From positions 620,001 through 684,000 of the forward strand of contig NZ_JACOOK010000001.1 in NCBI RefSeq assembly GCF_014288115.1: DNA of 64,000 nt, in the 5' to 3' direction. How positions within the stretch are numbered: the first letter of the stretch is position 1; each line of letters opens with the position of its first letter. Under the pieces are notes generated by a model, which worked only from the letters and a program-made list of their open reading frames with translations, was not told the origin of the DNA and made no database searches. Below, piece after piece: positions 16,566-25,357 of this stretch. Both the position numbers and the translations under genes were made by a program. The DNA is from Alistipes_A hominis (GTDB lineage Bacteria > Bacteroidota > Bacteroidia > Bacteroidales > Rikenellaceae).

Positions 16566-18656
16566 ATGAAAAAAATAATTTTGTATTGTATGGCTATTCC
16601 CGTCCTGACGCTGGGAGCCTGCGGCGAAAAAAAGAATCCGCTGCTGGTGACGTCCACCGCGCCCTACGAAGCGCCGCTGTTCCCGCAAATCACAAACGAA
16701 GATTACAAACCGGCTTTCGACAAAGCGCTCGAAGAGGCCCGCGCGGACATCGACCGCATCGTGAACAATCCCGACGAACCGACCTTTGCGAATACCGTCG
16801 AAGCGCTTGCGTTCAGCGGAGAACGCCTCGACAACGTCAGCAGCGTCTTTTTCAACCTGAACGAAGCGAACACGAACGACACGATGCAGAACCTGGCGCT
16901 GGAAATCTCGCCTGTTCTGACCGAATTCAGCAACGACATCACGCTGAATCCGGCGCTTTTCGAACGGGTCAAAGCGGTCTACGCCCGACGCGACTCGCTC
17001 GCCCTGACGCCCGAACAGTCTCGCCTGCTCGAAAAGACCTACAAGGATTTCGCGCGCAACGGCGCGGCGCTGTCCGAAACGGATAAAAAGACCTACCGCG
17101 AGTTAACCGCCAAACTGTCGCAACTGACCCAGAAATTCAACCAGAACACGCTCGGCGCGACCAACGCCTTTATCCTGCACATCACCGACTCGGCGCAGGT
17201 CGCCGAACTGCCCGACTTTGTCCGCGAAGGAGCGGCGGCCGAGGCCAAAGAGCGTAACCTCGAAGGGTGGGTCGTCACGCTGCAATACCCGAGCATGTCG
17301 CCGTTTATGATGTACTCGTCGAACCGCGAGCTGAAGGAGAAGCTGTGGAAAGCGTATAACACCCGCGCGTTCGGCGGCGAGTTCGACAACTCGAAGATCG
17401 TCGAAGAGATCGCCGACACCCGGCTACAAGTGGCCCGCCTGCTCGGCTACGATACTTACGCCGACTATGTGCTCGAAGAACGGATGGCCGAAAGCGCCCC
17501 GACGGTCAACGCTTTCCTGACCGAACTGCTCGACCGGGCGATCGGCGCCGCGCATGCCGACGTAAAGAGCGTCGCCGAATATGCGGCCGCGAACGGTTTT
17601 ACCGGCGAGTTGATGCCGTGGGATTTTTCCTACTATTCCGAAAAACTGAAAAACGAAAAATACAGCATCAACGAAGAGCTGACCAAGCCCTATTTCAAAC
17701 TCGAAAACGTGCAGGCCGGCATTTTCGACCTGGCCGGCAGACTCTACGGAATCTCGTTCAAAGAGAACCCCGACATCCCGGTCTACCACCCGGACGTAAA
17801 GGCCTACGAAGTGCACGACGCCGACGGGAAATTCCTGGCCGTACTGTACATGGACTTCTTCCCGCGGGCCTCGAAACGCGGCGGGGCCTGGATGACCGAA
17901 TTCCGCAGCCAGTCGGCGCGCGACGGGCAGGACACCCGCCCGCTGGTCTCGCTGGTTTTCAACTTCACGAAACCGACCGAGAATACCCCGTCGCTGCTGA
18001 CATTCGACGAGGTCAGCACGATGCTGCACGAATTCGGACACTCGCTGCACGGCATTTTCTCGCAGGGAAACTACCCCGGCATGACCGGCACGTCGGTCTA
18101 CCGCGATTTCGTCGAACTGCCGTCGCAGATTATGGAGAACTGGGCTACCGAGAAAGAGTTCCTCGACCTCTGGGCCGTACACTACCAGACCGGCGAAAAG
18201 ATGCCGGCCGAGCTGATCCGGCGGATCATCGACGCCAAGAACTACCTGGCCGCCTACCAGCATATCCGCCAGGTATCGTTCGGTTTGTGCGACATGGCCT
18301 GGCACAGCATTACCGCCCCCGTGAACGAACCGGCCGACGCTTTCGAAGCGAAGGCAGTCGCCAGGGCCCAGGTGATGCCGCGGGTGGACGGACAGTGCAT
18401 GTCGACCTCGTTCACGCACATCTTCGCCGGAGGCTATGCCGCCGGGTATTACAGCTACAAATGGGCCGAAGTGCTCGAAGCGGACGCGTTCTCGCTGTTC
18501 AAGGAAAAAGGCATTTTCGACCGGGAGACGGCCGCGTCGTTCCGCGAAAACATCCTGTCGAAAGGCAACTCGGAGCACCCGATGGAGCTGTACGTCCGTT
18601 TCCGCGGACATAAACCCGACACGCAGGCGCTATTCGACAAAATGGGAATCAAATAG
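16566..18656 (+). CDS. M3 family metallopeptidase lipoprotein (Dcp-like)
   Basis: A 696-residue zinc peptidase of family M3, like peptidyl-dipeptidase Dcp and oligopeptidase A. The lipobox LGAC near residue 20 predicts an exported lipoprotein. The zinc site HEFGHSLHG is at residues 488-496, followed by the family's downstream Glu region (ELPSQIMENWATE) and the substrate-binding FTHIFAGGYAAGYYSYKWA near the C-terminus. It probably degrades short peptides in the periplasm. I chose MKKIILYC at 16566 because it begins the signal peptide; a TTG 24 nt upstream is in frame but adds nothing. It follows lptD by about 56 nt and precedes a small lipoprotein gene by 25 nt. Confidence 0.94.
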   Translation: MKKIILYCMAIPVLTLGACGEKKNPLLVTSTAPYEAPLFPQITNEDYKPAFDKALEEARADIDRIVNNPDEPTFANTVEALAFSGERLDNVSSVFFNLNEANTNDTMQNLALEISPVLTEFSNDITLNPALFERVKAVYARRDSLALTPEQSRLLEKTYKDFARNGAALSETDKKTYRELTAKLSQLTQKFNQNTLGATNAFILHITDSAQVAELPDFVREGAAAEAKERNLEGWVVTLQYPSMSPFMMYSSNRELKEKLWKAYNTRAFGGEFDNSKIVEEIADTRLQVARLLGYDTYADYVLEERMAESAPTVNAFLTELLDRAIGAAHADVKSVAEYAAANGFTGELMPWDFSYYSEKLKNEKYSINEELTKPYFKLENVQAGIFDLAGRLYGISFKENPDIPVYHPDVKAYEVHDADGKFLAVLYMDFFPRASKRGGAWMTEFRSQSARDGQDTRPLVSLVFNFTKPTENTPSLLTFDEVSTMLHEFGHSLHGIFSQGNYPGMTGTSVYRDFVELPSQIMENWATEKEFLDLWAVHYQTGEKMPAELIRRIIDAKNYLAAYQHIRQVSFGLCDMAWHSITAPVNEPADAFEAKAVARAQVMPRVDGQCMSTSFTHIFAGGYAAGYYSYKWAEVLEADAFSLFKEKGIFDRETAASFRENILSKGNSEHPMELYVRFRGHKPDTQALFDKMGIK

Positions 18657-18681
18657 TCCGAAACACAAACCGGGAATTGCT

Positions 18682-19317
18682 ATGAAAAACCGACGTTACT
18701 GCCTGCTGGGATTGCTTGGAATCGGCCTGTGGGCCTCCGGATGCAACCGTGCGAAACCGCTTCCGTCCGACTATTTCGGAGGCGAATTCGTCTGCTACGA
18801 CGACACGGCCCGGTTTTTCGACTGCGCGACCGGCCGTACCTATCTGCTCGACCGCAGCGGGGCGTATCCGGAAGTCATCGCAAACTACGAACAAATGCGG
18901 CCGGCCCCCCACGAGCGGGTTCACATGTTCTGCCACGCCGAGATCCGGCAAGAAGCCGACTCGTCGAACGGCCCGGTCCGGATGGTCGTCCGTGAACCTT
19001 TCGGTTTCGACCGGGCGACCCACTGCGATCCGAACGGCCTGATCGCGGGCATGTACCGTAGCAACGCGGGCGGCGGGGAAGGCAACCGGATGCTGCACCT
19101 GAGGGGCGACTACACCTATACGGTCGTCCGTTTCACCGAAACGACCGAACAGCGCGAGGACGGACGCTGGGGACTGAGCTCCGAATCGGAACTGGTACTG
19201 AACCCTCAGGAAGCCGGCCGGCCCCAGCGCCGGTTCGAGATCCTGTTCGAACCGGAAACCCTCGTAGCCAACGACGGACTCGGACAGCTTACCTATCAAA
19301 AAGTTTATCTGGACTGA
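18682..19317 (+). CDS. Small lipoprotein of unknown function
   Basis: A 211-residue lipoprotein with signal MKNRRYCLLGLLGIGLW and lipobox ASGC. The residues after the Cys (NRAKPL) are not acidic, so a periplasmic rather than surface location is more likely. The C-terminal half (GMYRSN, MLHLRGDYTYTVVRFTE, DGRWGLSSESELVLNP) has the strand pattern of NlpE-like envelope lipoproteins, but the CxxC motif of NlpE is absent, so I make no functional claim. It starts 25 nt after the M3 peptidase gene and probably shares its transcript. A strong bidirectional terminator follows. Confidence 0.78.
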   Translation: MKNRRYCLLGLLGIGLWASGCNRAKPLPSDYFGGEFVCYDDTARFFDCATGRTYLLDRSGAYPEVIANYEQMRPAPHERVHMFCHAEIRQEADSSNGPVRMVVREPFGFDRATHCDPNGLIAGMYRSNAGGGEGNRMLHLRGDYTYTVVRFTETTEQREDGRWGLSSESELVLNPQEAGRPQRRFEILFEPETLVANDGLGQLTYQKVYLD

Positions 19318-19336
19318 CCGTCCTTGCGGACAGACA

Positions 19337-19384
19337 AAAACGGAAGCGGAGGAAAAAAAACGACATTTCCTCCGCTTCCGTTTT
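19337..19384. terminator. Bidirectional terminator
   Basis: AAAACGGAAGCGGAGGAAA (19337-19355) pairs perfectly over 19 bp with the segment at 19366-19384. The A-rich and T-rich outer ends provide a U tract in both directions. It separates the small lipoprotein gene from the leftward oxidoreductase gene. Confidence 0.9.
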
Positions 19385-19396
19385 GATGCCGGAACG

Positions 19397-20737
19397 CTAA
19401 ACGTCCAGCGAATATCCGTCGCGGTACTGGTAATGCATCCGTTTAGTGGCTTCCGGATCGTTCATGAATTTCTCGACGATCGGGTTCCACACCACCGGAC
19501 GCTTCAGTTCGTTGGCGATGTTGCCCAAATTGCAGACCGTGCAGGAACTATGTCCCACTTCCACCGGAACGTTCGGATCGATCCGCGAACGCATCGAGTT
19601 GATAAAGGTCTGGTAGTGCCCGACTTTCGTCTCGTAAGGCACGCTGCTGTCCTGCTGTTTCTCGGCCTTCGGCATGAATTTCGGGTCGGAAGCGAGGAAT
19701 TCGCCGCGGCACACCTGGATCCAGCCGTTGTCGCCGTAAATTTTGAGTCCCTGCTTGCCTCCGTCGAACTCCTGTTCGGTAACGGTCGTTCCGTTGTCGT
19801 ATTTATAAGTCAGGTGATCGTAATAGCTGTATCCGGCGGGAATAATCTCGACCGGGCCGTTGCCGTCCTTGCCCATCGCCCACTGCACGATGTCGAACAT
19901 GTGCGCGCCCCAATCGGTCATCAGGCCGCCGCCCATGCCCTGATACCAGCGCCATGCGCCCCAGAGCTGTTCGTTCTGCTCGGGATCGATCGTGATGACC
20001 GGGTTCAAATCCGAATTGTAATAAATGGTTTCGGGCAGCGGACCGAGCCACTTGTCCCAATTCAGGCCGGCCGGCACTTCCTGTTTCGGCAGCGTGTAGG
20101 GAGTCGGCGAACCGCCCACATGCACCTTGATCAGCCCGATCTTGCCGAGTTCCCCCTCGCGGCACAGGTTGGCAGCGTGGATAAATTCGGCGTCGGAACG
20201 CTGCTGGCTGCCGATTTGCAGGATGCGGCTGTACTTACGCACCGCTTTGCGAAGCTGCTGTCCTTCATAAATGGTCAGCGTCATCGGTTTTTCGAGGTAA
20301 ACGTCTTTGCCGGCCTTGCAGGCGGCGATAGCGATGATCGCATGCTGGTGATCCGGCGTGGCGATCACGACCGCGTCGATATCGGGACGCGCCAGCAGCT
20401 CTTGATAATCTTCGTACAGGTCGACCTTGCATTTTTCGCCGTGATCGGCGTAGTATTTCTTCACGCGCTTATCGAAGCGGGCGCGTTTCACGTCGTAGAC
20501 GTCGCAGCCGGCCACTACTTTCACCCCGTCGATGGTAATGAAACCGTTGAGCAGGTGCATCGCCTGCTGACCGAGGCCGATAAAACCGATGTTGATCGTA
20601 TCGTTGGCAGCGGTTTTTTCATTTTTTTTGCTTTTCGCAGCAGCCGCCAGCCCGGAGGGCATCAGTAACGCCCCGGCTGCGCCGAGTGCGGAAACTTTCA
20701 GAAAATCGCGGCGTGAGAATTTCGATTCAGAACTCAT
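19397..20737 (-). CDS. Tat-exported Gfo/Idh/MocA family oxidoreductase
   Basis: A 446-residue NAD(P)-dependent oxidoreductase with a twin-arginine signal (SRRDFLKVSALGAAGALL, residues 8-25), so it should be folded with cofactor before export. The Rossmann start is GFIGLGQQA, and the family's EKPM motif with the catalytic-region Lys is present. The C-terminal half carries the GGLMTDWGAHMFDIVQWAMG segment seen in Bacteroidota secreted members. Relatives include GH109 alpha-N-acetylgalactosaminidases, which use NAD in a redox-neutral hydrolysis, but the specific substrate here cannot be told from sequence. It is monocistronic, between a bidirectional terminator and a divergent nucleoside hydrolase gene. 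Confidence 0.9.
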   Translation of the reverse strand: MSSESKFSRRDFLKVSALGAAGALLMPSGLAAAAKSKKNEKTAANDTINIGFIGLGQQAMHLLNGFITIDGVKVVAGCDVYDVKRARFDKRVKKYYADHGEKCKVDLYEDYQELLARPDIDAVVIATPDHQHAIIAIAACKAGKDVYLEKPMTLTIYEGQQLRKAVRKYSRILQIGSQQRSDAEFIHAANLCREGELGKIGLIKVHVGGSPTPYTLPKQEVPAGLNWDKWLGPLPETIYYNSDLNPVITIDPEQNEQLWGAWRWYQGMGGGLMTDWGAHMFDIVQWAMGKDGNGPVEIIPAGYSYYDHLTYKYDNGTTVTEQEFDGGKQGLKIYGDNGWIQVCRGEFLASDPKFMPKAEKQQDSSVPYETKVGHYQTFINSMRSRIDPNVPVEVGHSSCTVCNLGNIANELKRPVVWNPIVEKFMNDPEATKRMHYQYRDGYSLDV

Positions 20738-20842
20738 TTTCAGTTGGTTTAATAATTTCGGTTTTTTGTTTTTGGAAAATCATGTAGGCAAGTTACTCAT
20801 TTCGCCCGGGAAAAACAAAATATTTTAAAAAAACGATTCCGT

Positions 20843-20874
20843 TTTGCATATCCCGCGTCCGTTCGTTATCTTTA
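20843..20874 (+). promoter_or_regulatory. Promoter of the nucleoside hydrolase gene
   Basis: A -33 TTTG (20843-20846) is followed after 20 nt by TATCTTTA (20867-20874), which matches TAnnTTTG except for the last base. Spacing is ideal for the Bacteroidota housekeeping sigma factor. The leader would be about 20 nt. Confidence 0.55.
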
Positions 20875-20901
20875 CATTTCGACAACTTAATCGAAAAACC
20901 T

Positions 20902-21888
20902 ATGAAAACGTTTTTTTACCTACTGTTGGCACTGTGCTGCGCGGCCTGCGCGCCGAAAAAGCAACCCGTTTCGCTGATTTTCGACACGGATATGGCTCCC
21001 GACTACGACGACGTGGGCGCCATGGCCGTACTGCATGCGCTGGCCGACTCCGGCGAAGTCGATATCCTGGCCACCGTCTCGTCGAATAAACAGGAGACCA
21101 CCGCGCCGTGCATCGACGTACTGAACACCTATTTCGGGCGGCCCGGGATTCCCGTCGGCGCGCCGAAAGGCGAAGGGGTCAGTATGGATACCTGGCATAA
21201 AGGGCTGAAGTGGACCGAAGAACTTCCGTCCCGTTTCCCGCATAAGGTCGAAAGCGCATCGCAGGCCGAAGACGCCGTATCGGTTTACCGGCGGGTGCTG
21301 AACGCGCAACCGGACACCAGCGTCGTCGTCGTGACGGTCGGCTTTTTCACGAACCTGAAAGACCTGCTCGAATCGGGGCCGGACGCCGACAGCCCGCTGT
21401 CCGGCAAAGAACTGGTCGCGGCCAAAGTGAAACGGCTGGTTTCGATGGCCGGGTATTTTCCGGAAGGCAAGGAGTTCAACGTGATGATGGACGCGCCGGC
21501 CAGTCAGTACGTATTTGAGAACTGGCCGACCCCGATCGTTTTGAGCGGATTCGACATCGGCGAAAAGATCATCACCGGCAAACAGACCGCCGCCATGCCG
21601 GTCGAAGGGAGTCCGGTGCGCGAAGCCTATAAAATGTGTCTCGAACAGGATAATCCGGAAGGACGGAACAGTTGGGATCAGTCGGCCGTACTGGTCGCCG
21701 TACGCGGAGCCGAACCCTATTTCGGTCTCGAAACCGGCACGCTGACGGTCACGCCGGCCGACAGCAACGATCACTGGACGCCCGATCCGGCCGGCCGACA
21801 CGCGCGGCTGCTGCCAAAAATGCCGACCGAACAGGTTACGGCTACGATCGAAGCATTGATGATGCATCAGCCCACGGTACGGAAATAA
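20902..21888 (+). CDS. Nucleoside hydrolase-like lipoprotein
   Basis: A 328-residue member of the inosine-uridine nucleoside hydrolase (IUNH) superfamily, which splits the N-glycosidic bond of nucleosides. The lipobox CAAC in the N-terminus (MKTFFYLLLALCCAAC) predicts a lipoprotein. The calcium-binding Asp cluster appears as FDTDMAPDYDDVGA, a spaced variant of the usual DxDxxxDD. Other family regions are VTVGFFTNLKDLL and the late SWDQSAVLVAVRG, with the conserved Asp. It probably salvages nucleosides outside the inner membrane. It is divergent from the oxidoreductase gene and 76 nt before a Pro/Arg-rich secreted protein gene. Confidence 0.88.
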   Translation: MKTFFYLLLALCCAACAPKKQPVSLIFDTDMAPDYDDVGAMAVLHALADSGEVDILATVSSNKQETTAPCIDVLNTYFGRPGIPVGAPKGEGVSMDTWHKGLKWTEELPSRFPHKVESASQAEDAVSVYRRVLNAQPDTSVVVVTVGFFTNLKDLLESGPDADSPLSGKELVAAKVKRLVSMAGYFPEGKEFNVMMDAPASQYVFENWPTPIVLSGFDIGEKIITGKQTAAMPVEGSPVREAYKMCLEQDNPEGRNSWDQSAVLVAVRGAEPYFGLETGTLTVTPADSNDHWTPDPAGRHARLLPKMPTEQVTATIEALMMHQPTVRK

Positions 21889-21964
21889 CTTTCGCAAGCC
21901 GCTCCGGACGTAACTTTTGCCGAAGGAAAACGTTTTACGGAAAACAACCAACCGAATGGAAGCC

Positions 21965-22771
21965 ATGAAAAGAATCATACTGATCCTGGGGAGCCTGTTC
22001 CTCGGATACGCGGTCTTCGCACACCCGGCGGACCGCTATTTCGACGACGACGATTACGATGACGGCGATCTGTACGAATGGGGCGTGCAAATCAACAATT
22101 ACGCGGCCCCTTATTCCGACCAGTTCGTGATCTGGGCCGCACGGGAATACAATTTCCCGCGCAACGACCTACGGTACTACCTCCGCAAAGGATACTCGCC
22201 GAGCGACCTGCTGGCCGGAATCGAACTGTCGCGCCGATCGGGATATCCGTTGCGCGCCGTGATGGACTATTACCGGCGCGGCAAAGACCGCAACTGGATC
22301 AACGTTTCGCTCCATTTCGGAATCGGACGTTCGTCGGCGGACTTCCGCATCATCCTCGGCAGGTTCCGCGAATACAGTCGGTACTGGAACGCATACTACG
22401 CGCACCGTCATCCGGGACGGGTTCCGCCTCCCGTTTACCGCCACGGCTGGTCTTACTTCCGGCCCGATGCGCCGCACCGTCGGCCCGCGCCCAAACCTCC
22501 GCGCCCGGTCGTACGCCCCCCGCACCCTCCGCGTCCGCAAATGCCGGGCAACCGTCCCGCCGTTCCGCCGGGACATCCGGTTCGGCCGCAGCGGCCTTCG
22601 AGCACCGACCGGCCGCAGCGCCCCGAATACCGTCCGCGGAACCAAAAATCCATCTCCGGACGTAGCGCGCGCGACGCTTCGCGGAGAAACGACGACCGCC
22701 GCAGCGACCGAGAGAAGGATCGGACGCAAAAGGTCGATAAAAAGGAAAATAACAAAAGTTATCGCCGCTGA
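21965..22771 (+). CDS. Secreted protein with Pro/Arg-rich tail, unknown function
   Basis: A 268-residue exported protein. A signal peptide (MKRIILILGSLFLGYAVFA) is followed by an acidic stretch (RYFDDDDYDDGDLYEWG). A compact domain of about 100 residues (to about 140) contains FVIWAAREYNFPRNDLRYYL, GYSPSDLLAGIELSRRSG and INVSLHFGIGRSS. The last ~120 residues are a low-complexity Pro/Arg/His-rich region turning into an Arg/Asp/Lys-rich tail. The helical part reads like a small repeat module, but I do not recognise the family. The basic tail could bind nucleic acid, polyphosphate or glycan; this is speculation. I chose 21965 because the signal peptide begins there. The gene ends 2 nt before the converging MscS gene. 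Confidence 0.72.
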   Translation: MKRIILILGSLFLGYAVFAHPADRYFDDDDYDDGDLYEWGVQINNYAAPYSDQFVIWAAREYNFPRNDLRYYLRKGYSPSDLLAGIELSRRSGYPLRAVMDYYRRGKDRNWINVSLHFGIGRSSADFRIILGRFREYSRYWNAYYAHRHPGRVPPPVYRHGWSYFRPDAPHRRPAPKPPRPVVRPPHPPRPQMPGNRPAVPPGHPVRPQRPSSTDRPQRPEYRPRNQKSISGRSARDASRRNDDRRSDREKDRTQKVDKKENNKSYRR

Positions 22772-22773
22772 CC

Positions 22774-24054
22774 CTACGCTCCGGCCGCAACATTCCGCGC
22801 CGGACGGAAAATCCGCTGGATGTCGTTGCCGGAAGGATTCTGAAACAGCACCAGGTCGAATTCGGGCACGACCGCGATGATATGGTCGAACAGATCGGCC
22901 TGGACGCTTTCGTAGGCGACCCACTCCTTGATGACCGAAAAACAGTACACCTCGACCGGAATCCCGTTCGGAGTGGGCTGTAGATGGCGCACCATGCAGG
23001 TCAGCTCGTGGTTGACGACGGCCAATTTTTTCAAGTAGAGGTTCAGGTAAGCTCGGAAAACAGTCAGGTTGGTCAGCCGGAAAAAATCGGCGCCGTTCGG
23101 GTTTTCCGCACCGTTACGGTACCGGTCGAATTCGGTCTCGCGCTGAACGATATAGTCGTGCAACAGCTCTATATCCTTATATTTTTCGGTCATTTCGGGC
23201 GTACAGAACCGGACGCTGCCCAAATCGATGTTGATCGAACGCATGATCCGCCTGCCGCCGGACTCCTGCATCCAGCGCCAGTTCTGGAACGAATCGCCGG
23301 TCAGGATGAAAGGCGGAACGGTCGTAACCGTATTGTCGAAATTCTGTATCTTGACCGTATTCAGCGTCACTTCGAGCACCGTGCCGTCCACGTTGTACTT
23401 CGGCATACTGATCCAGTCGCCCGGTCTCAACATTTTGTTGGCGGACAACATGACTCCGGCCACGAACCCCATGATCGTGTCCTTGAATATCAGCATCAGG
23501 ATCGCCGCCGAAGCGCCCAACCCGGCCAGCAGCTTCAGCGGCGAACGGCCGATCAGCAGGCTGGTCACCACGATCGCCGCCAAAAAGAACAGACCGACCT
23601 GCAGGATTTGAAGCAGGCCTTTCAACGGGCGGTCGTGCAGGGTTTCTTTCTGTTCCAAAATGCCGAAAAACACCTTCAGCAGCATGTTGACGAACATGAC
23701 GACCACGAAAATAACGTACAGCAAACAGATTTTCCGGAGCAGCACGGGCGTTTCGGAATGTTCCGGAAAAGCCAGCGGAATCAGGATATAGATCAATGCG
23801 ACCGGAACGATGTTCGAGAACTTGCGCAGCACGTCCCGATTGAACAACAGTTCGCCCCAACGCTTCTTCGTCCGGACGATGATCCGCCTGCCGACGGCGA
23901 GAATGACGAAACGACAAATGACGTCGGCCGCCAACGCGCAAAGCAGGATCATCGCGATGATGACGAACTGATCGAGCAGATGGGCCGTCTCGGGCTCGAT
24001 ACCGACCTGCACGAGCAGGTTGTGCGCCCATTTAACCAGAACACTATCTTCCAT
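22774..24054 (-). CDS. MscS family mechanosensitive channel (YbdG-like)
   Basis: A 426-residue channel protein with four to five transmembrane helices in the first ~190 residues (for example FVIIAMILLCALAADVICRF and ICLLYVIFVVVMFVNMLL). The pore-lining helix and beta domain follow, with LLAGLGASAAILMLIFKDTI, the MscS signature region, and RPGDWISMPKYNVDGTVLEV. The large C-terminal domain and the total length match the YbdG/YnaI-like subgroup more than small MscS. It should release solutes on hypo-osmotic shock. It converges with the Pro/Arg-rich protein gene with almost no gap and no terminator between. Confidence 0.92.
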   Translation of the reverse strand: MEDSVLVKWAHNLLVQVGIEPETAHLLDQFVIIAMILLCALAADVICRFVILAVGRRIIVRTKKRWGELLFNRDVLRKFSNIVPVALIYILIPLAFPEHSETPVLLRKICLLYVIFVVVMFVNMLLKVFFGILEQKETLHDRPLKGLLQILQVGLFFLAAIVVTSLLIGRSPLKLLAGLGASAAILMLIFKDTIMGFVAGVMLSANKMLRPGDWISMPKYNVDGTVLEVTLNTVKIQNFDNTVTTVPPFILTGDSFQNWRWMQESGGRRIMRSINIDLGSVRFCTPEMTEKYKDIELLHDYIVQRETEFDRYRNGAENPNGADFFRLTNLTVFRAYLNLYLKKLAVVNHELTCMVRHLQPTPNGIPVEVYCFSVIKEWVAYESVQADLFDHIIAVVPEFDLVLFQNPSGNDIQRIFRPARNVAAGA

Positions 24055-24228
24055 AAAAACTGAAAATCAACATTTATCCGAAGTTTACGAGCAAATATTT
24101 GGCCAATGCCCGAACCGCCCGCGACAAATGCCGGAAACCGGCAAACAAACGCCCGCGCAACGTCTGCCCGCCAGGCAAAAGAATACGAAAAAACGTCCGG
24201 GGCACATTCGATTTTGAAACGAATTTTC

Positions 24229-24236
24229 TATATTTG
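24229..24236 (+). promoter_or_regulatory. RND efflux operon promoter, -7 element
   Basis: TATATTTG is a perfect TAnnTTTG, 39 nt before the adaptor start codon. A TTTG at 24213-24216 is too close to be a normal -33 box. No TetR-type regulator gene is adjacent, and I see no obvious operator. Confidence 0.6.
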
Positions 24237-24274
24237 CAGGAACCTGACTTCCTTAACTTAACTTTTTACTTCGC

Positions 24275-25345
24275 ATGCACAAAAAGACGAAATGGGCAAT
24301 TACCGCCCTGATTCTTGTCGTCGCGATCGGTCTGGGCACTTACCGGCTGATGCGCGAAAAAAAACCGGATGCCGGTATCGACGCGCCGCCGGCCTCTTCC
24401 AGAGCCAACATACTGAACGTAAACGCGCAGATCGTCCGCGAACAGGAACTGAGCGACGGCATTTTCACAATCGCCACCCTGCTTCCGGATGAGGAAGTCG
24501 ACCTGACGTTCGAAACATCCGGCAAAATCGAGCAGATCAATTTTACCGAAGGAACCGTCGTGCGCAAAGGCGATCTGCTGGCCAAAGTGAACGACAAGCC
24601 GCTTCAGGCCCAGCTATCGAAATTCGAAGCCCAATTGAAGCTGGCCGAAGATCGCGTGTACCGTCAGAGCGCACTGCTCGAAAAGGATGCCGTCAGCCAG
24701 GAAGCCTACGAACAGGCGCGCACCGAACTGGCGACCCTGAACGCCGACATCGCCCTGGTCAAAGCCAATATCGGCCTGACCGAACTGCGCGCGCCGTTCG
24801 ACGGGATCATCGGGCTGCGCCACGTCAGCGAGGGGGCTTACGCTTCGCCGTCGGTAGTCGTGGCCAAACTGACCAAGACTTCTCCGCTGAAAATCGAATT
24901 TTCGGTACCCGAACAATACGCGTCCGAGATCCGTAAGGGAACGCGCGTCACTTTCCGGCTGACCGGGGAACTCAAACCGTTCGAAGCCTCGGTTTACGCC
25001 ATCGGTTCGAGCCTCGACGCCAACCACCTGCTTCCGGTGAGAGCGCTCTATCCGAACGCCGACCGGAAACTGATGCCCGGCCGCTTCGCCAACGTGTATG
25101 CGCAAACGCGCAAGGTACTGAACGCCATTGTCATTCCGACCGAAGCCGTCGTCCCGGAACTGGGCGTAGACAAGGTCTTCCTGTACAGGAACGGAACAGC
25201 CCAGCCGGTGCAGATCGAAACCGGACTGCGCACCGACGCTCAGGTCGAAGTGGTCAGCGGATTGCAGACGGGCGACACGCTGATTACCTCTGGAACGTTG
25301 CAGTTGCGTACCGGACTGCAAGTGAAACTCGACCGTATCGACTAA
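24275..25345 (+). CDS. RND efflux periplasmic adaptor (membrane fusion protein)
   Basis: A 356-residue membrane fusion protein that joins an inner-membrane RND pump to an outer-membrane channel. An N-terminal hydrophobic segment (AITALILVVAIGLGTYRL) anchors it. The lipoyl halves (GKIEQINFTEGTVVRKGDLL and LTELRAPFDGIIGLRHVSEG) flank a short alpha-hairpin (about 108-160). The beta-barrel and membrane-proximal domains follow, ending VSGLQTGDTLITSGTLQLRTG. It is the first gene of a tight operon, 12 nt before the RND gene. The substrate is unknown. Confidence 0.93.
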   Translation: MHKKTKWAITALILVVAIGLGTYRLMREKKPDAGIDAPPASSRANILNVNAQIVREQELSDGIFTIATLLPDEEVDLTFETSGKIEQINFTEGTVVRKGDLLAKVNDKPLQAQLSKFEAQLKLAEDRVYRQSALLEKDAVSQEAYEQARTELATLNADIALVKANIGLTELRAPFDGIIGLRHVSEGAYASPSVVVAKLTKTSPLKIEFSVPEQYASEIRKGTRVTFRLTGELKPFEASVYAIGSSLDANHLLPVRALYPNADRKLMPGRFANVYAQTRKVLNAIVIPTEAVVPELGVDKVFLYRNGTAQPVQIETGLRTDAQVEVVSGLQTGDTLITSGTLQLRTGLQVKLDRID

Positions 25346-25357
25346 TTCCGCCGCCGT

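Noticed and set aside
18682..19317. NlpE-like copper lipoprotein
   Set aside because: Some strand pattern fits, but the CxxC motif of NlpE is missing, so I left the function open.
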